Below are positions 26,905 through 35,146 of a DNA stretch of 49,273 bases, in pieces. The translations under genes and the position numbers were made by a program. Below the pieces are notes generated by a model that did no database searches, was not told the DNA's origin, and saw only the letters and a program-made list of their open reading frames with translations. This DNA is from an uncultured Bacilli bacterium (GTDB taxonomy: Bacteria > Bacillota_I > Bacilli_A > RF39 > UBA660): NCBI GenBank assembly GCA_947629655.1, contig CANREL010000009.1, positions 1 through 49,273 of the forward strand. The letters run 5' to 3'. Every line of letters starts with the position of its first letter. The stretch's first letter is position 1.

Positions 26905-27399
26905 ATGGAATATATCTTAATAGGTAAAATTGTTGATACCCATGGAATTAAAGGTGAACTTCGCATCAAAAGTAATTTTGAGTACAAAGATCGCATTTTT
27001 AAACCGGGATTTAACTTATATATAGGAAAAGATCGAAAAAAAGAAGAGATATGTACTTATCGTCATCATAAAGATTTTGAAATGGTAACTTTTCCAAAGT
27101 ACAACAATATTAATCAAGTATTAAAATATTTAAAAGAAGATGTCTATGTTTTAAAAAGTGATCTCGAATTAAAACCCGATGAGTACTTAGATAGTGATTT
27201 AATCGGTATCGATGTCGTGTGTGATGGTGAAGTAATTGGGACTTTAAAAAAAATAACATTCAACTCGCTTACTAATAAAACGATGGAGATCGATTGTCAT
27301 GGTAAAAAACTATTGATTCCGTATCATCGTGATTTTATCTTGAATATAGATTTACAAAATAACAAAATGGAAGTAAAATTAATAGAGGGAATGATATGA
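26905..27399 (+). CDS. rimM: Ribosome maturation factor RimM
   Basis: RimM binds ribosomal protein S19 and helps assemble the 30S head. The N-terminal domain has [18 protein letters not shown], diagnostic of RimM. The C-terminal PRC-barrel has [19 protein letters not shown] and [12 protein letters not shown]. At 164 residues it is normal. The stop overlaps the trmD start by four bases, so the two are translationally coupled, as in most bacteria. Confidence 0.93.
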   Translation: MEYILIGKIVDTHGIKGELRIKSNFEYKDRIFKPGFNLYIGKDRKKEEICTYRHHKDFEMVTFPKYNNINQVLKYLKEDVYVLKSDLELKPDEYLDSDLIGIDVVCDGEVIGTLKKITFNSLTNKTMEIDCHGKKLLIPYHRDFILNIDLQNNKMEVKLIEGMI

Positions 27400-28061
27400 T
27401 GAATATTGATATTTTAACATTATTTCCAAATATGTTTGATGGTTTTTTAAATGAGTCAATCATCAAAAGAGCGATTGATAAAAAAGCTGTTACCATCAAT
27501 GTCGTCAACTTTCGAAAATATTCTAAATTGAACAATAGTCAAGTTGATGATACTCCTTATGGTGGTGGTAGTGGCATGGTTTTGATGTGTGAACCTATCG
27601 TTGATGCCATTGAAGATTTGAAAGATGATGATACGACAGTCATTCTCTTAACACCACAGGGTTTGCCATATAAACAAAAAATAGCTCATGAATTAAAAAC
27701 TAAAAAACATCTGATTCTCGTCTGTGGTCATTACGAAGGCTTTGATGAGCGAATTAGAAGTTTTGTCGATATGGAGATAAGTATTGGTGATTACGTCTTA
27801 ACTGGTGGTGAAATACCTGCCATGGCAGTGTGTGACAGCGTCATAAGATTATTAGATGGTGTCATTAAAGAAGATTCATATTTAGAAGACTCTTTTACCG
27901 AAAATCTTCTCGATTATCCAACTTATACTAAACCATATGATTTTCGAGGAATGAAAGTGCCAGATGTATTGATATCTGGTAATCATCAAAAGATAGATGA
28001 ATATCGAAAAGAAGAGAGTTTAAAACGCACCCAAGAGAGAAGACCAGATTTATTGAAGTAG
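27396..28061 (+). CDS. trmD: tRNA m1G37 methyltransferase TrmD
   Basis: TrmD methylates G37 next to the anticodon and prevents +1 frameshifts. [22 protein letters not shown], the [13 protein letters not shown] loop, and the knot segments [14 protein letters not shown] and [15 protein letters not shown] are textbook TrmD. The length of 221 residues is near the lower end of the family, with a short C-terminal domain. Coupled to rimM by a 4-base overlap. A second ATG at 27399 is an alternative start. Confidence 0.96.
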   Translation: MMNIDILTLFPNMFDGFLNESIIKRAIDKKAVTINVVNFRKYSKLNNSQVDDTPYGGGSGMVLMCEPIVDAIEDLKDDDTTVILLTPQGLPYKQKIAHELKTKKHLILVCGHYEGFDERIRSFVDMEISIGDYVLTGGEIPAMAVCDSVIRLLDGVIKEDSYLEDSFTENLLDYPTYTKPYDFRGMKVPDVLISGNHQKIDEYRKEESLKRTQERRPDLLK

Positions 28062-28077
28062 AAAGATGGTGAAATTT

Positions 28078-28533
28078 ATGCCAATTAACCAAAGATTTTT
28101 AGTTGTTAAAACAAAAGATTCCAAACAGATAACGTACATGGAATATGACAAGATAAGCGGTTATCCAATTAAACCTAAAAATAATATTAAATTTCAAGAT
28201 GCGATCAATGTCAAAAGTATGATTTTAATAAATCCGACTCTCATTGAAAAAATGGTTGATATCAAAGCTCGTAAGAGATTTAATCATCTCATAAACCTAT
28301 TAGCTATCATCTATGAAGACGATGATACTTCTGGTGAGGGATTACGCCTTGCTCACAATGAGGCTGAAAAATTCCGTATGGAGATCATCAATAAGTACAA
28401 AAAGTATATCAGTGATGAAAAACTCGAGCTTTTAGAAAATAAATTAGCTATTCTAGAAGATGAAATAAACTTGCGAATGGAATATCTTCTAGCCGCAAAT
28501 GAGGAATTATCTCGTGATGGTAAGAGCAGATAA
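28078..28533 (+). CDS. Unknown protein encoded between trmD and rplS
   Basis: A 151-residue soluble protein. The first ~60 residues look beta-rich (QRFLVVKTKDSKQITYMEYDKIS near residue 5) and the rest is helical and charged (RLAHNEAEKFRMEIINKYKK). I know no family for it. The start is ATG 28078, with GGTGA upstream; ATG 28066 has no site. trmD and rplS normally adjoin, so this gene interrupts a very conserved pair. A hairpin ends the unit and rplS then has its own promoter. Confidence 0.65.
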   Translation: MPINQRFLVVKTKDSKQITYMEYDKISGYPIKPKNNIKFQDAINVKSMILINPTLIEKMVDIKARKRFNHLINLLAIIYEDDDTSGEGLRLAHNEAEKFRMEIINKYKKYISDEKLELLENKLAILEDEINLRMEYLLAANEELSRDGKSR

Positions 28534-28544
28534 AACTGCTCTTT
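28522..28544 (+). terminator. Hairpin at the end of the rimM-trmD unit
   Basis: AAGAGCAG (28522-28529) pairs with CTGCTCTT (28536-28543) across a 6-nt loop. The following T tract is short, so termination may be partial. Confidence 0.6.
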
Positions 28545-28563
28545 ATTCGTTAAAAAATAATAG

Positions 28564-28592
28564 TTGCAAAGCTAAAGACGTTATGTTATAAT
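28564..28592 (+). promoter_or_regulatory. Strong sigma-A-type promoter of rplS
   Basis: TTGCAA (28564-28569), 17 bases, TATAAT (28587-28592) with a TG one base before the -10. A strong promoter fits a ribosomal protein gene. Confidence 0.8.
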
Positions 28593-28599
28593 TAAATGC

Positions 28600-28631
28600 A
28601 GTGATCCGCTGGATGGATATTTATGATCATT
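28600..28631 (+). promoter_or_regulatory. Candidate ribosomal protein leader RNA element of rplS
   Basis: AGTGATC (28600-28606) can pair with GATCATT (28625-28631), enclosing an 18-nt purine-rich loop. It sits at the predicted 5' end of the rplS mRNA, where an L19 leader is known in other Firmicutes. Similarity to that leader is a guess from position. Confidence 0.4.
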
Positions 28632-28654
28632 TGAAATAGAAAGGAAGAGATATC

Positions 28655-29002
28655 ATGGCAAATGTAATTGATAAGATTACAGAAAAACAATTAAACCCTA
28701 ATATTCCTGAATTCCGAGTTGGGGACATCGTTAGAGTAGATGTAAAAATCATCGAGGGAAAAAGAGAGAGAATTCAAGCATTCGAAGGTACAGTTATCGC
28801 ACGTAAAGGTGGCGGAATAAGTGAAACTTTTACTGTTAGAAAAGTATCTTATGGAGTAGGAGTAGAAAGAATATTCCCAATGCATTCACCAAAGATTGCT
28901 AATATTACAGTTGTTAAGAAAGGTAAAGTAAGAAGAGCTAAATTAAATTTCTTAAGAAATGTTGTTGGTCAATACAGAATAAAGGAAAGAGGACAAAAAT
29001 AA
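28655..29002 (+). CDS. rplS: 50S ribosomal protein L19
   Basis: L19 sits at the 30S-50S interface. [20 protein letters not shown], then [20 protein letters not shown] and [10 protein letters not shown] identify it. It is 115 residues, the normal length. GGAAGAG is the ribosome site. It is a single-gene unit with its own promoter and leader and a perfect 12-bp terminator that contains its stop codon. Confidence 0.98.
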   Translation: MANVIDKITEKQLNPNIPEFRVGDIVRVDVKIIEGKRERIQAFEGTVIARKGGGISETFTVRKVSYGVGVERIFPMHSPKIANITVVKKGKVRRAKLNFLRNVVGQYRIKERGQK

Positions 29003-29022
29003 GGCAACATGCCTTATTTTTT
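28994..29022 (+). terminator. Strong terminator after rplS
   Basis: A perfect 12-bp stem (AAAAATAAGGCA 28994-29005, TGCCTTATTTTT 29009-29020) with an ACA loop and a T tail. Confidence 0.9.
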
Positions 29023-29031
29023 TATTAGTTT

Positions 29032-29538
29032 ATGAAATTGATTAGTAAAATTTTAAGAGAATATGGAATGTATATTGCTGTAATAATAGCGGTCATAATA
29101 ATAAAGACATATATGATTTCACCAATTATTGTCAATGGTGATTCTATGTATTCGACACTATATGATGGTGATATCATGATACTTAATAAAATGGCTTATT
29201 CTAAAAGAGATATAAATCGCTTTGACATCGTTGTCATCAAGTATAATGGTCGTCACATCATCAAAAGAGTAATTGGTTTACCAGGTGATACTGTTAAATG
29301 TGAAGACAATACTCTATACATAAATGGTGTTAAATACGAAGAAGATTACTTGGATCCAAATACTAATACGAGTGATTTTGAAATTGAAGAAATAAAAGAT
29401 GGTTATTACTTCGTATTGGGAGATAATCGTGAAGTTTCTATGGATAGTCGTGAAATTGGTCTCATAAAAGCTTCAGCTATTGAAGGACAGGCAAAAGTTA
29501 CCTTGTTTCCATTCAATCGTATCGGTTTAAAAGAATAA
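29032..29538 (+). CDS. lepB: Type I signal peptidase
   Basis: A 168-residue signal peptidase I that cleaves secretory signal peptides at the outer membrane face. It has one N-terminal membrane helix (residues 14-32) and the Ser-Lys dyad Ser38 (NGDSMYSTL) and Lys78 (RHIIKRVIGLPGD), plus LGDNREVSMDSREIG (box E). It is the short Gram-positive form. The ATG at 29032 comes ten bases after the rplS terminator with no Shine-Dalgarno and no visible promoter between them, unlike nearly every other gene here. Confidence 0.94.
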   Translation: MKLISKILREYGMYIAVIIAVIIIKTYMISPIIVNGDSMYSTLYDGDIMILNKMAYSKRDINRFDIVVIKYNGRHIIKRVIGLPGDTVKCEDNTLYINGVKYEEDYLDPNTNTSDFEIEEIKDGYYFVLGDNREVSMDSREIGLIKASAIEGQAKVTLFPFNRIGLKE

Positions 29539-29552
29539 AATAATGGATAACT

Positions 29553-29585
29553 AGAGAAGAATAACTTTCTTCTCTTTTCTTTTTT
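29553..29585 (+). terminator. Terminator after lepB
   Basis: AGAGAAGAA (29553-29561) pairs with TTCTTCTCT (29567-29575) over a 5-nt loop, followed by a T-rich tail. Confidence 0.75.
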
Positions 29586-29669
29586 CTTACTTTTTAAAAT
29601 ATTGATTAATATAAAAATGATATGTTAATATAATTATAGTGCTTAAAAACTGATTATACGGGTGAGACT

Positions 29670-31592
29670 ATGAAAAAGAAAAGAGTTGTCATATTAGCTG
29701 GATGCTTTTTAGTTTCTGTCATTTTTTTCATGACTCTTTTCATCATGCGAAAAATTACCTTTAATATTGAAAGAGATAGTGCTGAACAAATATTATTAGA
29801 ACTAGATAAATATATCAAAAAAGATAAAAATAATGATTTGTTTGATGGTACTACTGATGTTTTACCACAATTAAAAATTGAAGATGGAAAACTGCACAAT
29901 GGACGCATCGTCGTAACTGAACATGGTGCTACTTCTCTATGTCTACATTATGATAAGACTTGTATTTATAAAGATTTTAATGATCAAAATATTATTCAGA
30001 CTACTGATCAAAAAAAATGTGATAATTATGCCTTAGGTTATCGTCAAACGAAAAGTATGTATTCTTGGAATGCTGAAGCTCTCAGTAATTCAAAAGAGAT
30101 ATTAAATATTTTAAAAGAATTAAAAGTCAATGCTCTATATCAAAATATTGATAGTGATAATCTTCAAGAAAAGTACATTGCTAACATCATCAAGAATTAT
30201 AACGATGAAGGAATAGCGGTTTATCGCTTAATTGGTGATGAAGATTGGACTTATGACATCACAAAACCTAAAGAAATGATTGAAGAAATCATTGAATATA
30301 ATAAAAATGTGAATAGTCGTGCTGCAATCAAAGGTGTCGTAATTGATATTGAACCACATGGTACTGAAAAGTGGAAAGATGGAGACGATGCTGACAAACA
30401 AAAAATATTTAAAAATTATGTCTCTAACATGATTACTTTATATGAATTAGCTCATGATGCTAATTTAGAAGTCGTTTTATGTACGAATAATTGGTTCAGT
30501 AACTATGATGACTTTGAAAGACTATATGCTCAAGCTGCTGATGTTTTTTCAATCATGAATTATGACCGAAGATATAGTATTGATAACATAAAAGAAGAAC
30601 TAGAAATAGCTAAAAAATATCATAAAAGAGTCGAGACGATTGCTCATAGTGGGGCAAAGACTGAAGATAATAGTGACTTTGAGAGTTATCACAATTCTTC
30701 TTTTGAAACATTGGTAAATGATCAAAATAAAATTTTAAAAGAATACCCATATGAATATTTTAGAGCTTCATATCACTATTTACCAAGTATCAATTATTTA
30801 AAAAACAAAACAGTCTTTTTATCTATTTACTTTGAAACAGATGATGGTAAAACTCCTCATGATTTATATTTGACTTATGAAAATGGCAAACGCCAAAGAG
30901 GAACTTTAGTATCACTAGCTAATGCTCAATTTTTCTTCTTTGCAAATATCATTGAGAATCATCAATACCAAGTATCTTCTTCTAATTATGATGTCGTTAG
31001 TGCTTCAAACATCACAATCGAAGAAATTGGTAATGGTCGTAAAACTATCCAAGTGATTTTGGGGCGTGATCACAAAAAACCTCAGGTGGGAGATTACGTA
31101 GCATATCCATATCCTTACCAAAATGTCGAAGACGATTGGAACAGCATTTCCTCTTTGGAGGGATGGCGAATTTTATCCATCGAAGGTGATAAAGTAAAAT
31201 TAATCAGTGCTGGAACGCCAGAATTGTATGTCTTTGAAAGTGATCCTTCAGAAGCCATTTCTCAAATTGAAAAGAAAATGGATAAATATTTTCTTGATGA
31301 TTATGCATTAAAAGTAGAAAGTCTTGACAAAGATATGATTGATCAATTTTGTAATTGTGATTCTGAAAATAGTTCTAAAATCAAAAAATCAATCATTAAT
31401 AATGGTAGTAATGTCTTGTTGACGACTGAATACAACGATAAAAAAATATATTTATTAGAAAACACTGGTGATGTATATGGCATTAGTAAGTCTTCAAAAC
31501 GATTTGGTCTTCGTCCAGTCATCACCATTAGTAAAAAACAATTATTAAAACAAAACGCTAATCATCAGTGGCTTTTATCTAAATTGTCATAA
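29670..31592 (+). CDS. Membrane-anchored extracellular protein with a TIM-barrel-like hydrolase domain
   Basis: A 640-residue protein with a basic start and one hydrophobic N-terminal helix (about residues 6-26). The segment LAGC near residue 9 resembles a lipobox, but too few hydrophobic residues precede it, so I prefer a membrane anchor. Residues ~130-410 look like a (beta/alpha)8 barrel: a VVIDIEPHG strand end near residue 226 with acidic residues, followed by VVLCTNNW and FSIMNYDRR strands. This layout resembles GH18-like or related sugar hydrolases. The C-terminus ends in a GLRPVITIS segment common in surface proteins. It lies just upstream of the phosphodiesterase and exopolysaccharide operon. 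A specific enzyme activity cannot be assigned. Confidence 0.6.
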   Translation: MKKKRVVILAGCFLVSVIFFMTLFIMRKITFNIERDSAEQILLELDKYIKKDKNNDLFDGTTDVLPQLKIEDGKLHNGRIVVTEHGATSLCLHYDKTCIYKDFNDQNIIQTTDQKKCDNYALGYRQTKSMYSWNAEALSNSKEILNILKELKVNALYQNIDSDNLQEKYIANIIKNYNDEGIAVYRLIGDEDWTYDITKPKEMIEEIIEYNKNVNSRAAIKGVVIDIEPHGTEKWKDGDDADKQKIFKNYVSNMITLYELAHDANLEVVLCTNNWFSNYDDFERLYAQAADVFSIMNYDRRYSIDNIKEELEIAKKYHKRVETIAHSGAKTEDNSDFESYHNSSFETLVNDQNKILKEYPYEYFRASYHYLPSINYLKNKTVFLSIYFETDDGKTPHDLYLTYENGKRQRGTLVSLANAQFFFFANIIENHQYQVSSSNYDVVSASNITIEEIGNGRKTIQVILGRDHKKPQVGDYVAYPYPYQNVEDDWNSISSLEGWRILSIEGDKVKLISAGTPELYVFESDPSEAISQIEKKMDKYFLDDYALKVESLDKDMIDQFCNCDSENSSKIKKSIINNGSNVLLTTEYNDKKIYLLENTGDVYGISKSSKRFGLRPVITISKKQLLKQNANHQWLLSKLS

Positions 31593-31611
31593 AAGTCGTG
31601 ATTTCAAGTTA

Positions 31612-31640
31612 TTGTTAATGCCTTTAAAAAGTGATATACT
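31612..31640 (+). promoter_or_regulatory. Promoter of the EAL phosphodiesterase gene
   Basis: TTGTTA (31612-31617), 17 bases, TATACT (31635-31640) with TG one base upstream. The predicted leader is ~50 bases and ends in GGAGTAGGAG near the ATG. Confidence 0.7.
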
Positions 31641-31698
31641 TTAACTGCGTTTATAGTAAAATTTATAATAATCAACGTTAGGAGTAGGAGTAGTACGT

Positions 31699-33693
31699 AT
31701 GAAAAAACATTTAAAGTTATTTCCTTGTAATATTTTTTTAGTTCTTATTGTAACAATTATCTTTACTATATGTATAACTAGTTATTTAAAAATTACTAAT
31801 TTAAAAACATATGAAAAAAATCTATTAGAAATAGGTCTTCAAAATGAAGAGTTATTGAATGATTTTTTAAATCAAAAAAGAGACTCATTACAAAAAGAAA
31901 TAGAAAGAATTAAAAGTATTGATAACAGTTCTTCCTTTCGCAAAGAAATATCTAATTTTTATAAAAATAACAATTTAGTAAAAGTATATGGAATATATCG
32001 CAACACACCTTTTATCATCGATAAAGATGGTGTTGAATGGAATGTTATGTATGATATATCAAGTCTTGCTAAGATTGATAACAATGGTGTTTGGACGGAG
32101 AAAATAGATGATTTTTATTTAGAGTTCAGTTTAAAAGATTTACTCTTTACTAAAGGTGGTGAAAACAATTATATCGTCGCTAGTAATGGTGATATTAAAT
32201 ATTCCTTTTTGAATGATTATTCTAAAGAAATACCTATCAACTTAAATTCAACTGATCAAAAGATAATGCAAAGTGCTGATAATCTTTATTACTATTTGTC
32301 AGAAATCCCTAATAGTGATTATTATTTACTTTCTACTTTCACTAAAGAAACCGTTACGAGATATAATCAAAATATTACTATTTTTACCGATATTTTCATT
32401 ATATATACTATTATTATCGCCATATATTTATATTGTCGAGATAAAAAATGGTATAGACGTATTTATGTTGATTCCATTACTGGTGGATATTCATATGAAA
32501 GATTTAGAGAAGAGTATGAAAAGATGGAAAATCCAAAAGCTCTAATCGTTTTAGATATTCATAATTTTGATTTGATGAATAAATATTATAGTAATGATTT
32601 TTGTCTTGATTTATTAAAAAAACTATATGGTATCTTAATGAATAATCTAGCTGAAAAAGGTTGTTGTACCCGTAAATTTGATGATTGCTTCATCGTTTGT
32701 TTGAATTATGACCATGAAAGAGAAATCCTTTCTTACATCAAAAAAGTTGATCACCAATTTAAAGATAGTGTCAAAGTTGATTTCAATATCAGTCTAGATT
32801 ATGGTATTTATAAGTGTGGTGATGAAGAGTTATCAGCTGCTGAAACAAAAGCTGTCGTCACTTGGAAAAACGTTAAAAAAATGCCTAATAATTATTATGC
32901 CTTCTACGAAGAAGAAAAACTTAATACTATTCTTGAGAACAATATCTTGTTAACTAAGTTAGAAAAAGCCTTAGCTGACAGTAAGTTAGATATTTATTTT
33001 CAAGCGAAATATGATGTTAAAACTAAAAAAATCATTGGTAGTGAAGCTTTGTTGCGTTGGCGTGATGACGATGGTAGTTTCATATCACCACAACGCTTTA
33101 TCCCCATTGCTGAAGAAACTGGTTTTGTCACTAAAATAGATTCTTATGTTTTGAATAAAGTTTGTTCCATTCTCGCTAGTTTAAAAAAGGAAGGTCTAAA
33201 ACCAGGTACTGTTTCTATTAATGTATCGCGCAATAAACTTGGTGAAGAGGGAATGGTTCACGAATATGCTTCCATCTTTAAGAAATATAACATTTCTAAA
33301 GAAGAGATTGAACTAGAGATAACAGAAGGAACTGTCCTTGCTGATGATGAAGTCGTACATCGCGTTATCCAAGAATTGATTCAAAAGAATTTCAGTATTT
33401 TAATTGATGATTTTGGTACGGGTTATTCTTCAATTTCCATGTTAAAAAATCTCCAGATGAAAGGAATTAAAATTGATCGTGCTTTTGTCATCGATGAGAC
33501 TAAAAAAGGTAAAGAGATATTAAAATATGTCGTAACTCTTGCTAAAGGTTTAAATTTGGAAACTATTGCTGAAGGAGTAGAAGAGGAGTCTCAATACAAA
33601 TATTTAAAAGAGTTGGGATGTGATGGTATCCAAGGGTATTATTTTTCTAAGCCAATGCCTTTAGAAGAATACAAAAAATTATTAAAAAAATAA
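31699..33693 (+). CDS. Membrane c-di-GMP phosphodiesterase with degenerate GGDEF and EAL domains
   Basis: A 664-residue sensor enzyme. Two membrane helices (about 12-30 and 228-248) flank an extracellular sensor-like region. A cytoplasmic GGDEF-like domain follows in which the signature is replaced by RKFDDCF (325-331), so cyclase activity is unlikely. The EAL domain (~415-660) keeps EAL (449-451), SINVSR, the Glu in LEITEG, DDFGTGYSS, KIDRAF, ETIAEGVEE and GIQGYYFSKP. It should therefore hydrolyse c-di-GMP. It lies just upstream of the exopolysaccharide-like operon, which has its own promoter. A controller of that operon's product is the natural inference. Confidence 0.92.
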   Translation: MKKHLKLFPCNIFLVLIVTIIFTICITSYLKITNLKTYEKNLLEIGLQNEELLNDFLNQKRDSLQKEIERIKSIDNSSSFRKEISNFYKNNNLVKVYGIYRNTPFIIDKDGVEWNVMYDISSLAKIDNNGVWTEKIDDFYLEFSLKDLLFTKGGENNYIVASNGDIKYSFLNDYSKEIPINLNSTDQKIMQSADNLYYYLSEIPNSDYYLLSTFTKETVTRYNQNITIFTDIFIIYTIIIAIYLYCRDKKWYRRIYVDSITGGYSYERFREEYEKMENPKALIVLDIHNFDLMNKYYSNDFCLDLLKKLYGILMNNLAEKGCCTRKFDDCFIVCLNYDHEREILSYIKKVDHQFKDSVKVDFNISLDYGIYKCGDEELSAAETKAVVTWKNVKKMPNNYYAFYEEEKLNTILENNILLTKLEKALADSKLDIYFQAKYDVKTKKIIGSEALLRWRDDDGSFISPQRFIPIAEETGFVTKIDSYVLNKVCSILASLKKEGLKPGTVSINVSRNKLGEEGMVHEYASIFKKYNISKEEIELEITEGTVLADDEVVHRVIQELIQKNFSILIDDFGTGYSSISMLKNLQMKGIKIDRAFVIDETKKGKEILKYVVTLAKGLNLETIAEGVEEESQYKYLKELGCDGIQGYYFSKPMPLEEYKKLLKK

Positions 33694-33700
33694 AAAATAC

Positions 33701-33730
33701 TTGCAATTATTTTAATATGCCTTATATTAT
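33701..33730 (+). promoter_or_regulatory. Promoter of the VTC-DUF4956-CotH-GT2 operon
   Basis: TTGCAA (33701-33706) followed by TATATT (33723-33728, 16-base spacer) or TATTAT (33725-33730, 18-base spacer). An inverted repeat overlaps the -10. Confidence 0.5.
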
Positions 33731-33734
33731 AAGG
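33720..33734. promoter_or_regulatory. Palindrome over the operon -10, possible operator
   Basis: CCTTATATTATAAGG has perfect 7-bp arms around one central base. It covers the -10 of the operon promoter, so a bound regulator would block it. No regulator is known. Confidence 0.35.
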
Positions 33735-33755
33735 TTAGAAAAGAGGTGGTGAATA

Positions 33756-34451
33756 GTGCGACAAGTTCTTCGCCAAGAGAAAAAGTTCTTAATCGACACC
33801 TTTACCTATTTACAAAACGCTCATGTATTTGAACAAATATTGATTCCTGATGAACATAATGGAAACGATGGTTATATGGTGCGCAGTCTGTATTTTGATA
33901 CCCTTGGCGATATTGATTTCCATGAAAAGATGGATGGCGTTAAAAATCGTAAAAAGATTAGACTTCGAGTGTATGATCCGCATGCTTCTGTTGCCTATCT
34001 CGAAATAAAACAAAAAGATGGTCAATATCAATCGAAACGAAGTTTGGAAATGAAACGAGAAGATGCTTTAGAACTGATTAATAAAAACTATGATGTGCTA
34101 CTAAAGTATGATGATGATTTTGCTCGCCTTTGTTACAGTGTGATGAAAAGCGAGAATTACATTCCTAAAACCGTTGTTGAGTATAAACGCAAAGCCTATA
34201 TTGCTAAAGAAAACAATATTCGTCTAACTTTTGATTCCGACATCGTTGCTAGTGAGATGAATTTTAACATCTTTGATGACAAATTGTTGTTATATCCTGT
34301 TTTTCCAAAAGAAAACGTCGTCTTTGAAGTTAAATATAATGGGTTCTTGCTAAGTTATATCAAAGATTTGATTAATAATATTAATCGCAGTGAATTGTCC
34401 GTTAGTAAATATTGTCTAGCGCGACAAATAAGTTTAAATTATGTATTTTAA
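33756..34451 (+). CDS. VTC domain protein (polyphosphate polymerase-like fold)
   Basis: A 231-residue VTC-domain protein. The tunnel-fold residues are visible as alternating basic strands: RQEKKFLID, MVRSLYFDT, RKKIRLRVYD, YLEIKQK, VVEYKRKAYIA and NVVFEVKYNG. VTC domains of yeast make polyphosphate from ATP; bacterial forms next to DUF4956 and CotH have no confirmed product. The start is GTG 33756, with AGAGGTGG upstream. It heads a six-gene operon with very short spacings. Polyphosphate synthesis, or use of a phosphorylated nucleotide, is only inferred. Confidence 0.88.
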   Translation: MRQVLRQEKKFLIDTFTYLQNAHVFEQILIPDEHNGNDGYMVRSLYFDTLGDIDFHEKMDGVKNRKKIRLRVYDPHASVAYLEIKQKDGQYQSKRSLEMKREDALELINKNYDVLLKYDDDFARLCYSVMKSENYIPKTVVEYKRKAYIAKENNIRLTFDSDIVASEMNFNIFDDKLLLYPVFPKENVVFEVKYNGFLLSYIKDLINNINRSELSVSKYCLARQISLNYVF

Positions 34452-34466
34452 AGGAGTGAAAAATAT

Positions 34467-35144
34467 ATGAAAAAAGCTTTATTAGAAATTCAAGAACAAA
34501 CTGGTTCTCTTACAACTAATGAAATTATCATGCACATATTAGTTGCTACCTTCATCGGATTTTGTATTTATGTGTCATATCACATAAGTCACAGTGGAAC
34601 TATTTATAGTAAAAAATTTAATGTTTCATTAGTGATGTTAACTATTTTAACTGCTACAGTTATGACTGTTATTGGAAATAATGTTGCCTTGTCTTTAGGT
34701 ATGGTCGGTGCGTTATCTATCGTTCGTTTCCGTACAGCTATTAAAGATTCAAGAGATACAGCATACATCTTTTGGACTGTCATTGTCGGTATCTGTTGTG
34801 GTGTTGGTGACTATGTCGTAGCGGGTGTTGGTTCTGCTATAACTTTTATCGTAATGTTGATTTTAGGAAATGTTAAAAATGATAATCGCATTTTATTAGT
34901 AATTCGCGGTTCCCGTGTTGAAGATTTAAAAATTGAAGGAACTATTTTTGAATATTACAAACATAAAGCTAATTTAAAAGCTAAGAACACTTCAAAGAAT
35001 AGTGTTGAATACATTTATGAGTTGACTAAGAAAGTATATAATAAAGCTCAAAAAGATAACGATAGTATTACTGAAGCTCTTTATAAGATTAAAAATGTTG
35101 ATTACGTAAATATTGTTGTACAAAATGATGAAATAAGTGGCTAG
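34467..35144 (+). CDS. DUF4956 family membrane protein
   Basis: A 225-residue protein with an N-terminal membrane part of about four helices. The diagnostic DUF4956 sequence LGMVGALSIVRFRTAIKDSR lies between helices near residue 90, followed by TAYIFWTVIVGICCGVG. A cytoplasmic tail of ~85 residues follows. The family has no known function but is repeatedly found with VTC and CotH genes, as here. CotH begins two bases after its stop, so the genes are strongly coupled. AAGGAG precedes the start. Confidence 0.92.
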   Translation: MKKALLEIQEQTGSLTTNEIIMHILVATFIGFCIYVSYHISHSGTIYSKKFNVSLVMLTILTATVMTVIGNNVALSLGMVGALSIVRFRTAIKDSRDTAYIFWTVIVGICCGVGDYVVAGVGSAITFIVMLILGNVKNDNRILLVIRGSRVEDLKIEGTIFEYYKHKANLKAKNTSKNSVEYIYELTKKVYNKAQKDNDSITEALYKIKNVDYVNIVVQNDEISG

Positions 35145-35146
35145 TT

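Noticed and set aside
31647..31698. c-di-GMP riboswitch in the leader of the phosphodiesterase gene
   Set aside because: The leader is ~50 bases, too short for a GEMM aptamer plus expression platform, and no matching core is visible.
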